A stretch of 64,000 bases of DNA from Ectobius pallidus (GCA_964059195.1 CAXKWD010000005.1:139401686-139465685); one strand, 5' to 3'. Positions 21,545 through 33,357 are shown, numbered from the stretch's first letter. Notes: a model not told the origin generated them from the sequence alone. Made by a program: numbers and translations.

Positions 21545-22258
21545 TTATAACTTTTTTTTTTATAAGATCAAATATTGTATTCTGTTTGGAATCCCTAAAA
21601 ATAATTGTTAGATCAAGCTAGAGGCACACTTCAGTTAGAGGGCTTTAAATGCAATAGCCGGTTTTGAAGACTGAAATAGCATGTTCCATGGTGAGGATGT
21701 GGAAACACATGTCTCATGTATTACAAATTAATTATTCATCCGATGTATTGACAGTTCTGTGGTCATGTACTCTCCTAGGTGTGAAATCACGCCTATGGGG
21801 GAAGTTATCAACCTTTGTACTTAAATCTAATTACAAATTTATCCACTATCCACGGCTCTTTACTGCCATGCATTATTAATATAGCTATAACGTATCTCGT
21901 GTTTTGCTGAACTACGTGATCAAACTAGCAGGCACCTTGATGGCATTCCTCCAGTTTCCCTTTGGTTAGATTTGAGACGCTGCCCAAATAAAACTAATCG
22001 AAGCAAATATCATTTTAGCAATCCGTTACAGAAACCAGAAGTGGAATTCTTAGGAGGATTATTAAAGCAAGCAGGCAGGGCTCTAATAAATGCAGACCGG
22101 TTGAAGATCAAGGTCAACTAGAGGCTGATCACCAGTATCAAACTTCACCTTGCATCACAGGGTGCATTCACAGGTGATTATTGTATATCTCGCCGCATGC
22201 TTCCTGTTCATAGTGTTGGGGACCATATTCAAACTAGCATTCGCCCGCGATTATATTA
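21545..22258. other. No feature seen
   Basis: Unassigned AT-rich sequence. The 71-codon frame at 21664-21879 is not recognised. Confidence 0.35.
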
Positions 22259-22260
22259 TA

Positions 22261-22783
22261 CCGTATTTTACGGACTATAAGACGCTCCGGACCATAAGAC
22301 GCACCTTGATTTAAGAATGGAAATTTAAAGGAAAAGAAATTTAATGTGATTCTAAACGACAATTTTTAAAGGGAATAATATACTTCATTCTAAAAAAAAT
22401 TATAACCTTGAGTCAGTGTAAATCGCTTCTAAGTTAAAACCTGTGTTGTACGAAAATCTCTTCTGTACAGGTGGTATTGCGTAAATTTTAACAACTGAAC
22501 TGATTTCTCATAAAAGACTAAAAATACTTTTACACCCTCTAACCCTGAATTCAGTATAACAAGGCTGGTTAGAGGCCACTGCCTTCATATAAACCTCCCG
22601 ATGGAGACAACTCCTTTTTATATAAAAGAACTCAATATTCCTTTCTTAGACAAGCTACTCTCATTTTACGATTGTGACAAGTGCACTGATGTACCAAAAG
22701 TTTACTTAGGACCATTAGACGCAGTCATCTTTCAAGGCTCTGTTTTCCAAGAAAGAATGCGTCTTGTGGTCCGTAAAATACGG
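22261..22783. mobile_element. 523-bp MITE with CCGTATTTTACGGAC ends and TA duplication
   Basis: Left end CCGTATTTTACGGACTATAA then GACGC. The right end is its inverse (GCGTCTTGTGGTCCGTAAAA then TACGG). TA flanks both ends. 'CCGTATTTTCCGGACTATAAG' ends recur in MITEs of many animals in my recollection, but I will not fix the superfamily. A 73-codon frame (22601-22822) overlaps the right terminus and is not credible as a gene. Confidence 0.75.
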
Positions 22784-22886
22784 TACTCAACAAATAATTT
22801 ATTTAACAGAAAATCATTATAACATATTTATTAACAATTACATCGTTTTTATATAAATTGCATTAATAACATAATTTTATTCTTAA

Positions 22887-23873
22887 CTAGCTGAAAAGGC
22901 CCGGCGTCGCCCGGGCTTTGTATTTTTTAATTTGAAATTAACTTATGAAGGACTTTATGTATGTAGAACTTGAAATGAAGAAAAAGATTTATCACACTCA
23001 AACTATTGCATCAGAAAACGCTGGATATAGCTTTTTATGGCTCATAGAGGATGTGGAATGCTGCATTCCGTTGCTTCTACACATCATGCTTGGGAGGGGT
23101 TGAAATAAGAAGAAACACAAATTACATAAGATTGTACTGACTTGACGGAAAATTTTATTTCTCATTCTCATGTTACTATACAATCGTTTCGGAGCTGAAA
23201 TAAAAGAGAAATGCAGTATCACTTTCATACTTTCCTCCCCTAGAACCCGGGACATAATATACTGCGAGCATAGGACTCAAAATGTTCCATCCCATGCTTA
23301 GGGCCTATGATAAACATCCCTATTTCTCAACTAATACAAAGCCTACAGGTATGGATAACTTATCAGCGGAAAGGATTATTTATAGACTTTTGATATAGCA
23401 TACTCACACACTTAAGTTGTCCCTCTTATTCTACATCAAAATGTGAAGTGAGTAAATATTTCTTATGTCGAGGGTAGAGAAAGTTATGTGACTACATCAC
23501 ACTGTGCTTTATTTTCGTGGATTTCATTTTCAGTCATTATTTTCGCCAATATATTACATCGATGGAATCATAATTCGTTAAAGAATTAGGCTATATACTT
23601 GCCAAGGCCCTATGTAATCATAGTAAACAATTTACTGTTGCCATGTGAACTAAACAGCAATTCATTTTTTCAGTATAAAATTCTCAGAAATTATATAATT
23701 TTCAAGGGAAGGAGTATTTTGTTTGAATTTTAATGTCGACAGCTATACTTCCCGGGCTTAACTGGGTATGTGTGCAAAATGTCGTGTAAATTGGTAAAGA
23801 AATGTAGATTTGTATAAGGAACAAACATACATACATACATACATACACACTTTCGATTTTATATATTAGAGAT
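22887..23873 (+). mobile_element. 'CTAGCTGAAAAGGCCCGG' repeat, copy A (987 bp)
   Basis: Starts CTAGCTGAAAAGGCCCGGCG then TCGCCCGGGC. It ends TTCCCGGGCTTAACTGGGTA, AACAAACATACATACATACA and TTTCGATTTTATATATTAGA. Same head and tail as copies B (33358), C (43399) and D (46575, minus). The stereotyped 'CTAGCTG..GCCCGG..GCCCGGGC' head and the ACATACATAC ... TATATATTAGA tail recall the 3' ends of RTE-like LINEs and related SINE-like repeats of arthropods; the class is my inference. Confidence 0.72.
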
Positions 23874-23874
23874 T

Positions 23875-25085
23875 ATAGGCCTAACGTTCTTTCCGTAATA
23901 AATACAAATAATTCCGTAAAGGCGTAAAGATTCGAAATGAAAAGATTAAAAGTACCAAAGGTTCATGAACCTTACCCAAATCATGCATAAACAATTAAAA
24001 CAATTGATAACTAAAAAACTAAAATTCCGGGTTTGATATACATTATTTTCACGATTAAAGTGGGATGTCCGAGGGAAAATAAATACCTCATATTGGAGTT
24101 CCCTAGCCCCCCCCCCCCCCATACCTCAAATGAGTTTCGTCCAAGTCATTCAATGCTCTTTTTCCCGGTTGTTATAGCAATTATTCTCACAATTTAATAG
24201 ACCTACTGCTTATTAATAGAAGACGTTGGCTGTGCGTTCATGAGATATAAACGAAGTTTGGTTTTTATGTACTAGAAATTATCATTCTATGAATTTCATT
24301 TCCAGATGGTACAACTATATTAGGTTAGGAGTGTATTTTCCGTCAAAATACACCACACATTATAATGACATTAATTCCTGCTTGGATAATGTTTTTGAAG
24401 GACTGAAGAAGGAAGTTCAGTTTGTAGAGTCAGTCTTGTTGATAATCTTGTCAGCTTTAATTCTGTATAGAGTGTTCTTATCTCTAGTACCGATAGTTTC
24501 CAAGATATAAGCGAAAACCGAAAAAAGGGACCTTCTATGGGCCCCCTGCCCCCCGTTCACCTCTTAGGAGTGGGGACTTTTAGTATGTTTACCTTCTAAC
24601 TAGTCCAAACAAAGTCCCAAATTAACCTCTCTCTACAACCTTTCGTTGACTGGACTAATAGCCTATATAATCAGCTTCTACATGAACAGAAATATTATAT
24701 TTATTTTATTTTTAAGTATACTACCACACTATAGTAATAAATTCCCTCAATATAGCTAGTCGAACCTTGTTTTATACTTTATAATTTAGCAGGAAATAAA
24801 AAAAAACACTATTAGGCAAAGAGTGGAAATGAGACAATGGTGGAGGTCTGAACCTATCAGATCTCATCTCTTTGCCCTGGGAGACACTTTTGTCCATTTT
24901 TAATGGATGGTATTTAAATGGCAAAGCGCTGGTAGAACTATTAACACTCGGTGTTCCTAAATGGCGGATATGTGCCGCTAGTTGTGTTTTATGTAGTCAT
25001 ATAAATGTACTTAACATTATCTTCATTAAGCCTATACCTTCCATACATGCTCGTAAAAATACATACGTGTCACAAAACACGGACA
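23875..25085. other. Unassigned, with poly(C) at 24107-24120
   Basis: A run of C at 24107-24120. A 73-codon frame at 24289-24510 and an inverted GGCAAAGAG / CTCTTTGCC pair at 24815-24877 are the only structures noted. Confidence 0.35.
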
Positions 25086-25089
25086 GGCT

Positions 25090-25385
25090 ATCAGATTAAA
25101 GAATATGTGTGCATGTGTGTACATGAGTGTATATGTTGTGTACAGGGTAAGCCTATATGTGTTTGTGTGGTGTGTGTGTGAATGTGCTTGTATGTGTTTG
25201 TAAGAATTTTATTTATTTATGTGATGTAAGATTCTGAGTGTATGTGTTTAGGCTTATATGTGAGTTTGTGTTTGTATGAGTGTGGTGTGTATGTTTTTGT
25301 ATTTGAACGATTGTGTTTGTGAATATATTATGTTGTGTGTTTCTTTGTGTAAGTGTGAGTGTATGTGGTGTAACTTGTGTGCCGA
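25090..25385 (+). repeat. Degenerate (TG)n-rich tract
   Basis: About 290 bases dominated by TGTGTG and TGTATG variants (for example GTGTGTGTGTGAATGTG). Low-complexity DNA. Confidence 0.8.
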
Positions 25386-26050
25386 TTTTGTGGCGAAATA
25401 AATAGCATTATTTGTCAACTTAAATTTTTTTAGTAACGTAACATAAGAGTAGTAAATATACTTGAGTTTTTTTGTGTGTTATAGCTATTAGTGTGACCAC
25501 ATGTTAGACGTGGTGCTTATCTCACTCAAGCGTAAACATACTTGCAACTAAGTCAGCCAACCTAACTGCCTATTATTCTATTAGCAAGTTGTTAGAGACG
25601 ATCTAATGAAAATAATGAGTATTCCTAAAAAGTTATATTAGAGAACGTGTGAGGAAAGAAGAGGGTGCTTAGTGATTCGTATAGTAACGTGTAAAGTGGA
25701 TTCCACGTTAAAACAACTTCTTCCCATATCATTGGTTTTCTACAAATTGTAACTATTTCTTTTCTCTGTGATTTCTGAATTTAAGTATTTACTATAAACA
25801 GTAATAATCACTACACAACTGGAAGTAATTCTGCATTGATGTCTCTCCAAGTTCTTAGTTATAAACAGATGTCTATAATAAACAGATTCCTGTCCCACAA
25901 GAAACGATATATTATGGAAATAGTGTAGGCCTATAGTATTATAATATTTTTTATCATTACAAGACTTTACTCTGTATAACGTCATGTAGAATCTTGTTAT
26001 ATTTAAACAACTAAGAAATGTATTCTTTTTTTATATTTAATATGTATTTT
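25386..26050. other. No feature seen
   Basis: Unassigned AT-rich sequence. Confidence 0.35.
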
Positions 26051-26054
26051 AATA

Positions 26055-26222
26055 TATTAGGACCATATAAGTTGTACAGGTCTTAAGGCCATATTTTCCT
26101 TCATTGAGCACATATTCTCTTCGTGTGGAGAAAACTTCAGTCAGATGACCTGCCATAGGATTCGAACCCACGACTTCTCGATTTAGGCCTTCGTTATTAC
26201 CGCCTCGGATATCTCACGCGGT
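26055..26222 (-). mobile_element. tRNA-derived SINE copy (other family)
   Basis: The minus strand reads TGAGATATCCGAGGCGGTAA in the A-box area, then B box GTGGGTTCGAATCC, then body GGCAGGTCATCTGACTGAAG. The body continues to a TATGGCCTTAAGACCTG end. Confidence 0.6.
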
Positions 26223-27265
26223 AGTTACTGACTGCGAGTAAATGAACACTAAGTTAGTGTTACAATAAACTTTAAAATTTCTTACCTCCAGAAACCTATT
26301 TGATACATGCATCATTTAACCACTGTTCGAGAAGTAGTTAACTACCTGGTAATTCTGGATTGTAAACACAGGTTCAGATCATAAAAACCGTCATCAAACA
26401 GTAGCAAGCGGTCAAATAAACTAGCGAATTATTCATGTGCCTTACAGGCAGAAACATCAAGTCCGACACTTTTAAGTGAACTACTTTTTGGCATTTCGTT
26501 AAAGCAGGATTATACATGGTATTATTAGATATCAACAGACTCTGGCGTGGTATAATTAAGTACAATAAACCCGCTGCGTGGTGTTTTTCCGGTACGCGGT
26601 GGCGGCGCAGAGTGGCGCTGATGCAACCATACAATAATTTCTTGAACTTTCCTGTTTAAAGGCTTTACTTACCAATCATACTCATCATACTTGTCATAAT
26701 GGCAGCCACCTTATGGAGGAAGTGGTCCATGGAGGAAGTATCTATATAATAAGAGGGAGTGTTTGTCTTTCTGTCTGTCCGTCCGTCCGTCTGTCTGTCC
26801 GCAATGCCCAGAAAAATCTACTGAACGCAGAGATTTGACATTTTAAACATAGATGGTCTGAGGGTGGCCGAATACTCCTCGAAGCGGGTTTTTGATTTTC
26901 GCTTTCGTTCGCGAGTTATGAGTGAAAAATTGGCAGAAAATGTTTTTTTTTTTTCGCTGTTGTAGCATCAGTATTGAAAATATTGCATCGATATCAGTAT
27001 ATCAATATATGTATCGAACCACTTCCTCTTATTGTAATATAATTGCCGGATTTAAATCAATCAGCGGTCAAACTATATAACCATATAATGGTTAATTATA
27101 GGTTTATTCTTCGGTACCTACTACTATCATGATAATTTATTTTTCAATATTATAATTATTTTTATATCAGTTGAGTCATGCCTTTACTATTAGCTTTTCT
27201 CTTTTTCCTTGGTACTATTTCACAATATGTCTGTTTAGTTTTGGGGTAAGTTTAGGTTAATATTA
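26223..27265. repeat. Unassigned, with a (CTGT/CCGT)n-headed repeat fragment
   Basis: At 26740-26805 TATATAATAAGAGGGAGTGT leads into CTGTCTGTCCGTCCGTCCGT, then GCAATGCCCAG. A reverse-matching ACCACTTCCTCTTATT lies at 27015-27035, opposite GGAAGTGGTCC at about 26718, so this may be a short inverted-end element of about 320 bp. Nothing coding. Confidence 0.4.
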
Positions 27266-27269
27266 TATT

Positions 27270-27420
27270 TCAATAAAGTGAAACATGTAAATATAAGCAT
27301 GCCCCCGAGTACGAGCTCCTGCTCTGTCCGGGTTTCAGGATCTTATATATATATTATCTATGTATTTATGTAACTTTAAAATAAATAAATAAAAATAATT
27401 TGTATTTTTAAAAAATAGCC
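27270..27420 (+). mobile_element. LINE 3'-UTR remnant with conserved hairpin, copy 3
   Basis: GCATGCCCCCGAGTACGAGC then TCCTGCTCTGTCCGGGTTTC, followed by ATATATATTATC and an AAATAAATAAATAAAA tail. Confidence 0.5.
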
Positions 27421-27424
27421 AGTA

Positions 27425-28255
27425 TTCTTATCATTTGTATTACTTATATTAGCCTACTGTCTACTATTGACGTGTCCTGTATTGTAGTACAATTGTACAC
27501 AAAAGGACGAATAAATTAAACTAAAAAATAAAACGGTATTCACGGAAACACCACCTCAAATATTATAATAGATTCTTTCAGTCAGGCAAGGCACTACCAT
27601 TTTGATTGTACATGTAAAGAGTACAATGCACCATGTATCGTTTTTCAGGATTATTACACTTTACAGTATTTCACCCAGTCTTTTATAAAATCCACAGATA
27701 AATCATCACAACTTACTCGATTTGGTTACGGAATATATATTATATGGCAGTCGTATAATAAAACTTGTCCTTGGCCATGTGAAGAGTGAATTCTGCATAG
27801 CAGCGTGTGCTGAGGTAGACATTATCTATTGTAAGTATCCTGCTCTGTAGATATTTTCACTGAAGTGAGACCATCACCAATGTTAAGAATGCAGGTCAAG
27901 GACCATAAAAACGCACTCAGATAACACCAACATCTTTGTTCTGTACGCACTCAGATGACACTAACATCTTTGTTCTATTAAGGTAACTGCGTGGAAGTGA
28001 AAGTGAAAATGCTATGTAGATACTTAGGAAAATATCTTCATAATTTATTATCCCTACTTTATAAATACTAATTCACATTAACGTACGGTAAAAGATTACA
28101 ATATTTGACAGAAGCCTCGTTTCGGATATATATGCCACAGAATACCGGACGCGATGTTGGAAAGAAACTTTTTCGCTTTGCACACAAAACCCATTTCCTG
28201 TATACACTTGAGAATTTGTCCTTGTTGAGAAAATTATAAAAACTAAAACTTATAA
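27425..28255. other. No element seen; two short direct repeats
   Basis: Unassigned. GCACTCAGAT(A/G)ACAC and AACATCTTTGTTCT occur twice (27913-27943 and 27947-27977), a 34-bp tandem duplication. Confidence 0.5.
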
Positions 28256-28257
28256 AT

Positions 28258-28918
28258 TAAGGAATTAGTGGGTAATATTTCGCCTTATACCCTCAAAATG
28301 ATATCGATAAACCAAGATCAGCAGTAGCCTCAGATATTTATTGTTAATACAGTATAACCAATTCTGAGCTGTGAATCATCTAAAATATTTAAAAACAATA
28401 TGTTTAATTCCTAATGACAAAATTAAACTGCTAAAAATACACATATTTACATAATCAATAAAAATACCTATTTGCATTGTCACAGAATCAAGTATTTTAC
28501 AAATTCATTAATATATCTATTTACATTCAAAACATATACTTTTTATCTTGTTGATGTCTGCTGCAATTACTAATATTAGTATTTAGTCATACATATATGT
28601 AACCTGTTAAAAACAGAAGTTATTATTGAATATAAAATTATTTTAGATTGTAATATTTATTTTCACTGCTAACTGCAGTAGTCACGTTGGTAAAATTCAG
28701 GTTTTTAATGTAGAAGTACTATTGTTCTAGTAGTATGATTACAGTATATAGCCTACAGATGTAGTATACAATTTACAGAAAACTTCTTTTTTTACTTCTT
28801 CTGTGTTCATTCATGGAGAGTCCTATATGCGAGTCGTGGATCAGAATTGCAGGCTTACTGCTTCCTCGGTTTATCATTTTGAGGGTATAAGGCGAAATAT
28901 TACCCACTAATTCCTTAA
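28258..28918. mobile_element. 661-bp inverted-repeat element with possible TTAA target
   Basis: GGAATTAGTGGGTAATATTT then CGCCTTATACCCTCAAAATG at the left is perfectly inverted at the right (28876-28916). Weaker matching (TAAACC, AGCAGTA) extends to about 65 bases. TTAA lies just outside GGAATTAG at both ends, so a TTAA duplication is possible, but the palindromic flank makes the exact boundary ambiguous. No coding content. Confidence 0.65.
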
Positions 28919-28919
28919 T

Positions 28920-29555
28920 TACTACATCCCTGAAAGAAGAAAAATGAAATTTATAAAACTTATAGCCTATTCGAGTTTAAAATATTCCGACGATGCGATA
29001 AGGAAGATGTAAACTTTCTCTTATTTTAACTAGGTTACCACTTTACTTTGATTTTTTCTCTCTACAATGGTCCTTATTATATTTTTTTACTGTCTGTATT
29101 GAGATCCACAACTTTCCTTAAACTTTCAAGTAATTATTTCCAAGTATCAGTATATTGTCGCTGTTAAACAACCATAGCAAGCGTACAAATCAACAAACAA
29201 AATATATAGTGATTGAAAGCCATTATATAGCTTCAGGCCTATTACTAACTGTTCAGTTCCTTCTTTTATACCCCATGACTAATTTACTAGTTAAGTAGTC
29301 GCCATAATAAGAATTATTTTCTGTGCTAATGAACTTATTTTCTCCATTGTAAGAATGCAAATAGATGGCTATAGCGTAGAAATGAAGCCAGTACTTAATT
29401 ATTCCATTCAGTCGGGGTTTCTAACTTCCAATAGTTCGTTAATGAAAACCCATAACACTCCTTCATAGGCCTTAAGTTTAAAAAATCTGTTAATTTCCTT
29501 TCGTTCTTTTGATTTAATGATTCATGCCATAATGTAAAATGTTAATGATTCTATC
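28920..29555. other. Mostly unassigned; SINE tail-like piece at 29145-29215
   Basis: GTCGCTGTTAAACAACCATA then AATCAACAAACAAAA resembles the tail of the SINE at 50915-51065. Confidence 0.35.
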
Positions 29556-29559
29556 AACA

Positions 29560-30010
29560 TATTTTATACGCCATGAACAACATAAGTCCTCAAAATAAAT
29601 CCTATCATTTCTTGAGTTGTTTTCAAGAAATCTATTATTTCCTCTGTCCTTGCTATAGGTAGAGGAAGTATTGTGTACAAAATAAGAGGAAGTACAAAAT
29701 AAGGAAGTACAAAATTTGAAGTTGAGTTTCTAACATAAATACATGTTTTGACGTCTCTTAAATCCAAAAATGCTAGTTCAGAAGCAAGTCTTTGTGTGTG
29801 TAAGCTATCTGTGAACAAACTAGCCCCAGGATGGAAAATTGTATGAAAACAAAATGTTGTATTTGGGTTAGGTACATTCTAGGGATGTGACACGAAGATT
29901 GGCGACGATCTTCTCTTACTTTTAGTGCCACTTTACCTTAAGAAAATTCCGTTTTTTTTCGCGATTTTCTCGATAAATGTTCTAACGGTTTTGTTTAAAA
30001 TTTGTTCACT
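29560..30010 (-). repeat. Third copy (partial, inverted) of the 56.7/58.7-kb repeat
   Basis: Minus-strand CCTCTACCTATAG...GGACAGAGG corresponds to 58658-58690, and GATGTGACACGAAGATTGGC here is the inverse of 58445-58475. The block AAAATCGCGAA...TTTTCTT..AAGTAAAGTG also matches the start of the unit near 56680. Confidence 0.6.
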
Positions 30011-30014
30011 ATTT

Positions 30015-30515
30015 GCTCTTACTAAGAGCTATAACTTGATTTAAACTTTTTCTTCAAAAAATCTCTGAAGGGTAGTTATAAGTCTTCCAGTGTTTGTAGA
30101 AACTCTGTCTTGCCTGGTGAACAATAAAACTTTGAATCAGGTTGAAACAACTGAATACAGCCTATGCTTTTTGCAATACGGCCTGTTATTCTATATCAGA
30201 ATACAAAGTGATAAAGGAGTACCATGCTTAGGGTAAAGATAGTTACGTGGGTGCATTAATAGGATTTTATTTGGGTTGTGAATCCTTCCGGTTTTCGATG
30301 AGATGTGGCAATGACATACTCTTCATTTTAAAACCACTTTCCATGAAGAGAATGTCATACATAATATATTAGCCTGTTGGAAAAAGCAAGAGTTTTATTT
30401 GTGCACCCTACATGCTCTGTAAGTTTTGACAAAACCTTTCGAATCACTCTGTATATTGCTTAAGTAGCAGTACACATTCATAACAAACTAACTAAATCTC
30501 ATCGTAAATGCTCGT
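30015..30515. other. No feature seen
   Basis: Unassigned AT-rich sequence. Confidence 0.35.
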
Positions 30516-30519
30516 ACAG

Positions 30520-30658
30520 CCTGTGCATTTAGACGAGAGCACTTGCATGCGCCGCAGAGATAGGGCGGGACGGAAGAGGAGTGTGTTGCTAGTATGAATC
30601 ACGTGATGACTGATTCCACTGCGCATTGTGTTTACAGTGCTCTCGTCTAAATGCACGG
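30520..30658. mobile_element. 139-bp MITE, GTGCATTTAGACGAGAGCAC termini
   Basis: Left CCTGTGCATTTAGACGAGAG and right CTCTCGTCTAAATGCACGG are inverted with one mismatch over about 23 bases. ACAG flanks both sides (30516-30519 and 30659-30662), possibly a short target duplication. Superfamily unknown. Confidence 0.65.
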
Positions 30659-30659
30659 A

Positions 30660-30970
30660 CAGTACATTGGTAATGCAATGAAAGCTTGAAACTAACACGA
30701 CAGACTAGACCTACAGTATTATTATGCACATATAGGTACATGTTTTGACAAGCAATCGACAACAAACCTATTTAGGTGATTTTCATTACGCCTTCACTAA
30801 TGTTGTTTACAGCTCTCTTCACTAAGTTCTGTGAATTATGCATGGATTTCTTACTGGAAATGACATGATTATGTAGTTACTAAGGGAGAATCAGGTAACC
30901 AATTTTAAAACTACCGTATTTTTTAGATTGTTATCGTATTATTTAAAGATCACAGTCCATTTGTAAAACT
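30660..30970. other. No feature seen
   Basis: Unassigned AT-rich sequence. Confidence 0.35.
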
Positions 30971-30974
30971 TAAT

Positions 30975-31135
30975 GCGAGTAGCAGTAGTACCGAAGGAAT
31001 AGCGTTCGGACTTACATTCAGACGGTTATAGTTTCAAATTCTGGGGCCGGCCAATATGACTGTATGTTTTCGTTGATTTTTCTACTCGAAAAGACGAAAG
31101 CCGTATTGAAATTTATTTAACATCTAGCCCTAATG
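30975..31135 (+). mobile_element. Degraded tRNA-derived SINE
   Basis: GTAGTACCGAAGGAATAGCG then TTCGGACTTACATTCAGACG, with B-box remnant AGTTTCAAATTCTGG and body CTACTCGAAAAGACGAAAGC. Confidence 0.4.
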
Positions 31136-31139
31136 TTCC

Positions 31140-31493
31140 CTTTCCTCTGCCAGTCTATGCGTGTAATATTTTTAAGTCAGGAAGACTTGCATCGAGCTAT
31201 CACACAGCAGAGAATACCTCCATTTTCTAATGCATGTAGCCTCCAACTTTGACTCCTCCTATGTGGGCATTGGCTTCTAAGACAAACGAAAAAGGAGATT
31301 AAAGAGCGGTAGACGGAAATAGTAGCAATAGTTGTAGCAGTGGTACTAATAATTATAATAATAATACAGTAATGTATGTGTGAACAGGTAGGGGAAAAAA
31401 GTGGGTCGACTAAAATATCTACGTTGCCGATATGAGCCACTGCGCATGCCTAGCGGCATTCACAGGATAGCAGGGAATGTATTGATATTTGTT
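31140..31493. other. No feature seen
   Basis: Unassigned. An (ATA)n-rich patch lies at 31340-31365. Confidence 0.35.
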
Positions 31494-31501
31494 CTAGTGC
31501 C

Positions 31502-31946
31502 CATAGGCGTAGCGAGGGGGGGGTTTTGGGGGTTTGAACCCCCCCCATTGATTAAAAAAAGGAAAATTGTATAATTTTTTTAAGTCTGCCCATAAATTGC
31601 TTAATACAAGTATAAAGCGTGGGAAGCTTAAAACTCGTTATTTTGCGTCTTAATTTTTAAAATTTTCCGGGGAAGGACCCCCGGAAGCTTAAAACTTGTT
31701 ATTTTGCATCTTAATTTTTAAAATTTTCCCGGGAAGGACCCCCGGAAGCTTAAAACTTGTTATTTTGCATCTTAATTTTTAAAATTTTCCGTGGGAGAAC
31801 CCCCGGAAGCTTAAAACTCGTTATTTTGCATCTTAATTTTTAAAATTTTCCGGGGGAGGGCCCCCGGACCCCCCTCTCCTTCCATACTCGCCAGACCCCG
31901 CGGATGTTATAACCCCCCCCATATGGTCGGCCTGGCTACGCCTATG
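31502..31946 (+). mobile_element. hAT-type MITE with internal 61-bp tandem array, copy 1 (445 bp)
   Basis: Left end CATAGGCGTAGCGAGG. The right end reads CATAGGCGTAGCCAGG on the minus strand. An exact 8-bp duplication, CTAGTGCC, flanks it (31494-31501 and 31947-31954), which is diagnostic of hAT-type insertion. The 5' part (poly-G, then CCCCATTGATTAAAAAAAGG) and the 3' part (CCCCATATGGTCG) match copy 2 at 55494. The interior is the tandem array described separately. Confidence 0.88.
31622..31865 (+). repeat. 61-bp tandem array, four units, inside the hAT MITE
   Basis: Units begin GGAAGCTTAAAACT at 31622, 31683, 31744 and 31805 and end ...AAAATTTTCCGGGG plus an A/G-rich CCCC junction. Confidence 0.92.
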
Positions 31947-31954
31947 CTAGTGCC

Positions 31955-33355
31955 TATAAATTGCTTGAATTCAGAAATAATTTCACGTAATTTGCATTGT
32001 TTGTGAAAACACATCTCTTACATTTATTTACGTATCACAAGGCTCTGAAATCAGCTACAAGAGTCGGTCCGCTTTCCCCCCCCCCCTACCTGTACATTCA
32101 TTAGTTAAACTCATACGATTGCATTCATCTAGGTAATTCGAATACACCTATCTGGCAGTCTATAGTTCTTTTCTCCTGATTTTTTCCTTCTTCCCTCCCT
32201 TCATCCATCTTTATAAACACTCATATGCATGCAATCTCCCTGTGGTCTTAATTTTTATTTTTCATTTCTCTCCCTTCCACATCCCCAATTTCTTCATCTC
32301 TCTACCCATATCTTTCACATTTCTCACCCTCTTCCTCTCTGGTCTTTCATTCTTTCTTTCGCTTTCTTCCTTTCCTTCCTTCCTTCCATTTTCTTTCTAT
32401 TTTTTATTGATATTGATACATGTTCTTCGTTAATCCATTCGTATTATTTCTCCTTTCCTTAATTATTCTATAATAACTTATTAAATAATTTGGCCCATTC
32501 CTAACAAAGCTATAGCACCGGATAATTCTCAGCAAGAGATAGCTTTTTCAGGAAAGTTATATACACTGCTGAGAAAGACTATATTTTTAATAGTTTAATC
32601 ACACTTTAATGAATGAGTAAATAAATAAAGAGAAAAACTATATAATTTTTGTGTCGACAGTCACATGACTAGACAAATATTGTGAAAGATAGTTTGCGTC
32701 ATGGTTTGTGCAAAAGACTTTATGTGCAAACCAACAGTTGGTTAGGTTCGCTTTTTCCTCGCAGAAGTCACTTTACTCTGAACGAGGTGATAATAATGTA
32801 AACATTACGTCTCTTTATGACACACAAATCTCATTATCCTCAACCAACGACTCAAGACTGGTTTTTGAGCTATATACTTGAAACTTAAGAAGTTATAAAT
32901 ACTAGATTGTTTACTGGTTAAGCCAAAATACTTCACATATTTGCTGTCTAATACACTTCAATATATTATCCTTGCCAAAGCTTGCTCAGCGAAAGTCTTT
33001 ATTATGTGCTGCAGCAAGAACGTGTTCCTGGGGTTTAGCAAATGATAAATTACAAAAAGTGGCAGTAAAGATTCTGGAATTCTAAGCGAACTTGATAAAA
33101 TCTTGAAATATCACTCTACCTACTGCAAAATCGACTACTTCTATTACTTCTGTCATATTATGCTTCACATTGCCATATTTATTAAATGTCACATTTACTA
33201 TCGCTATCATCAAAGCATCGCATCGTTATAACGGTATAATATCAATCGCACACATCATCAGTATACTATAATTTTCCACTTTAATTGAATGGGTTTGCTA
33301 ATTTTTATCGTTATAATTATTGTTATTGTCGCTAATCTTATTATGTCTTATCTTA
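31955..33355. other. Unassigned; pyrimidine-rich 32160-32470
   Basis: TTTTCTCC, TTCCTTCCTTCC and similar runs dominate 32160-32470, so the open frames there (Phe/Ser/Leu-rich) are composition artefacts. Poly(C) at 32078-32087. Nothing else recognised. Confidence 0.4.
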
Positions 33356-33357
33356 AA

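Noticed and set aside
32229..32462. Phe/Ser-rich 77-codon frame
   Set aside because: Lies in a pyrimidine-rich tract; composition artefact.
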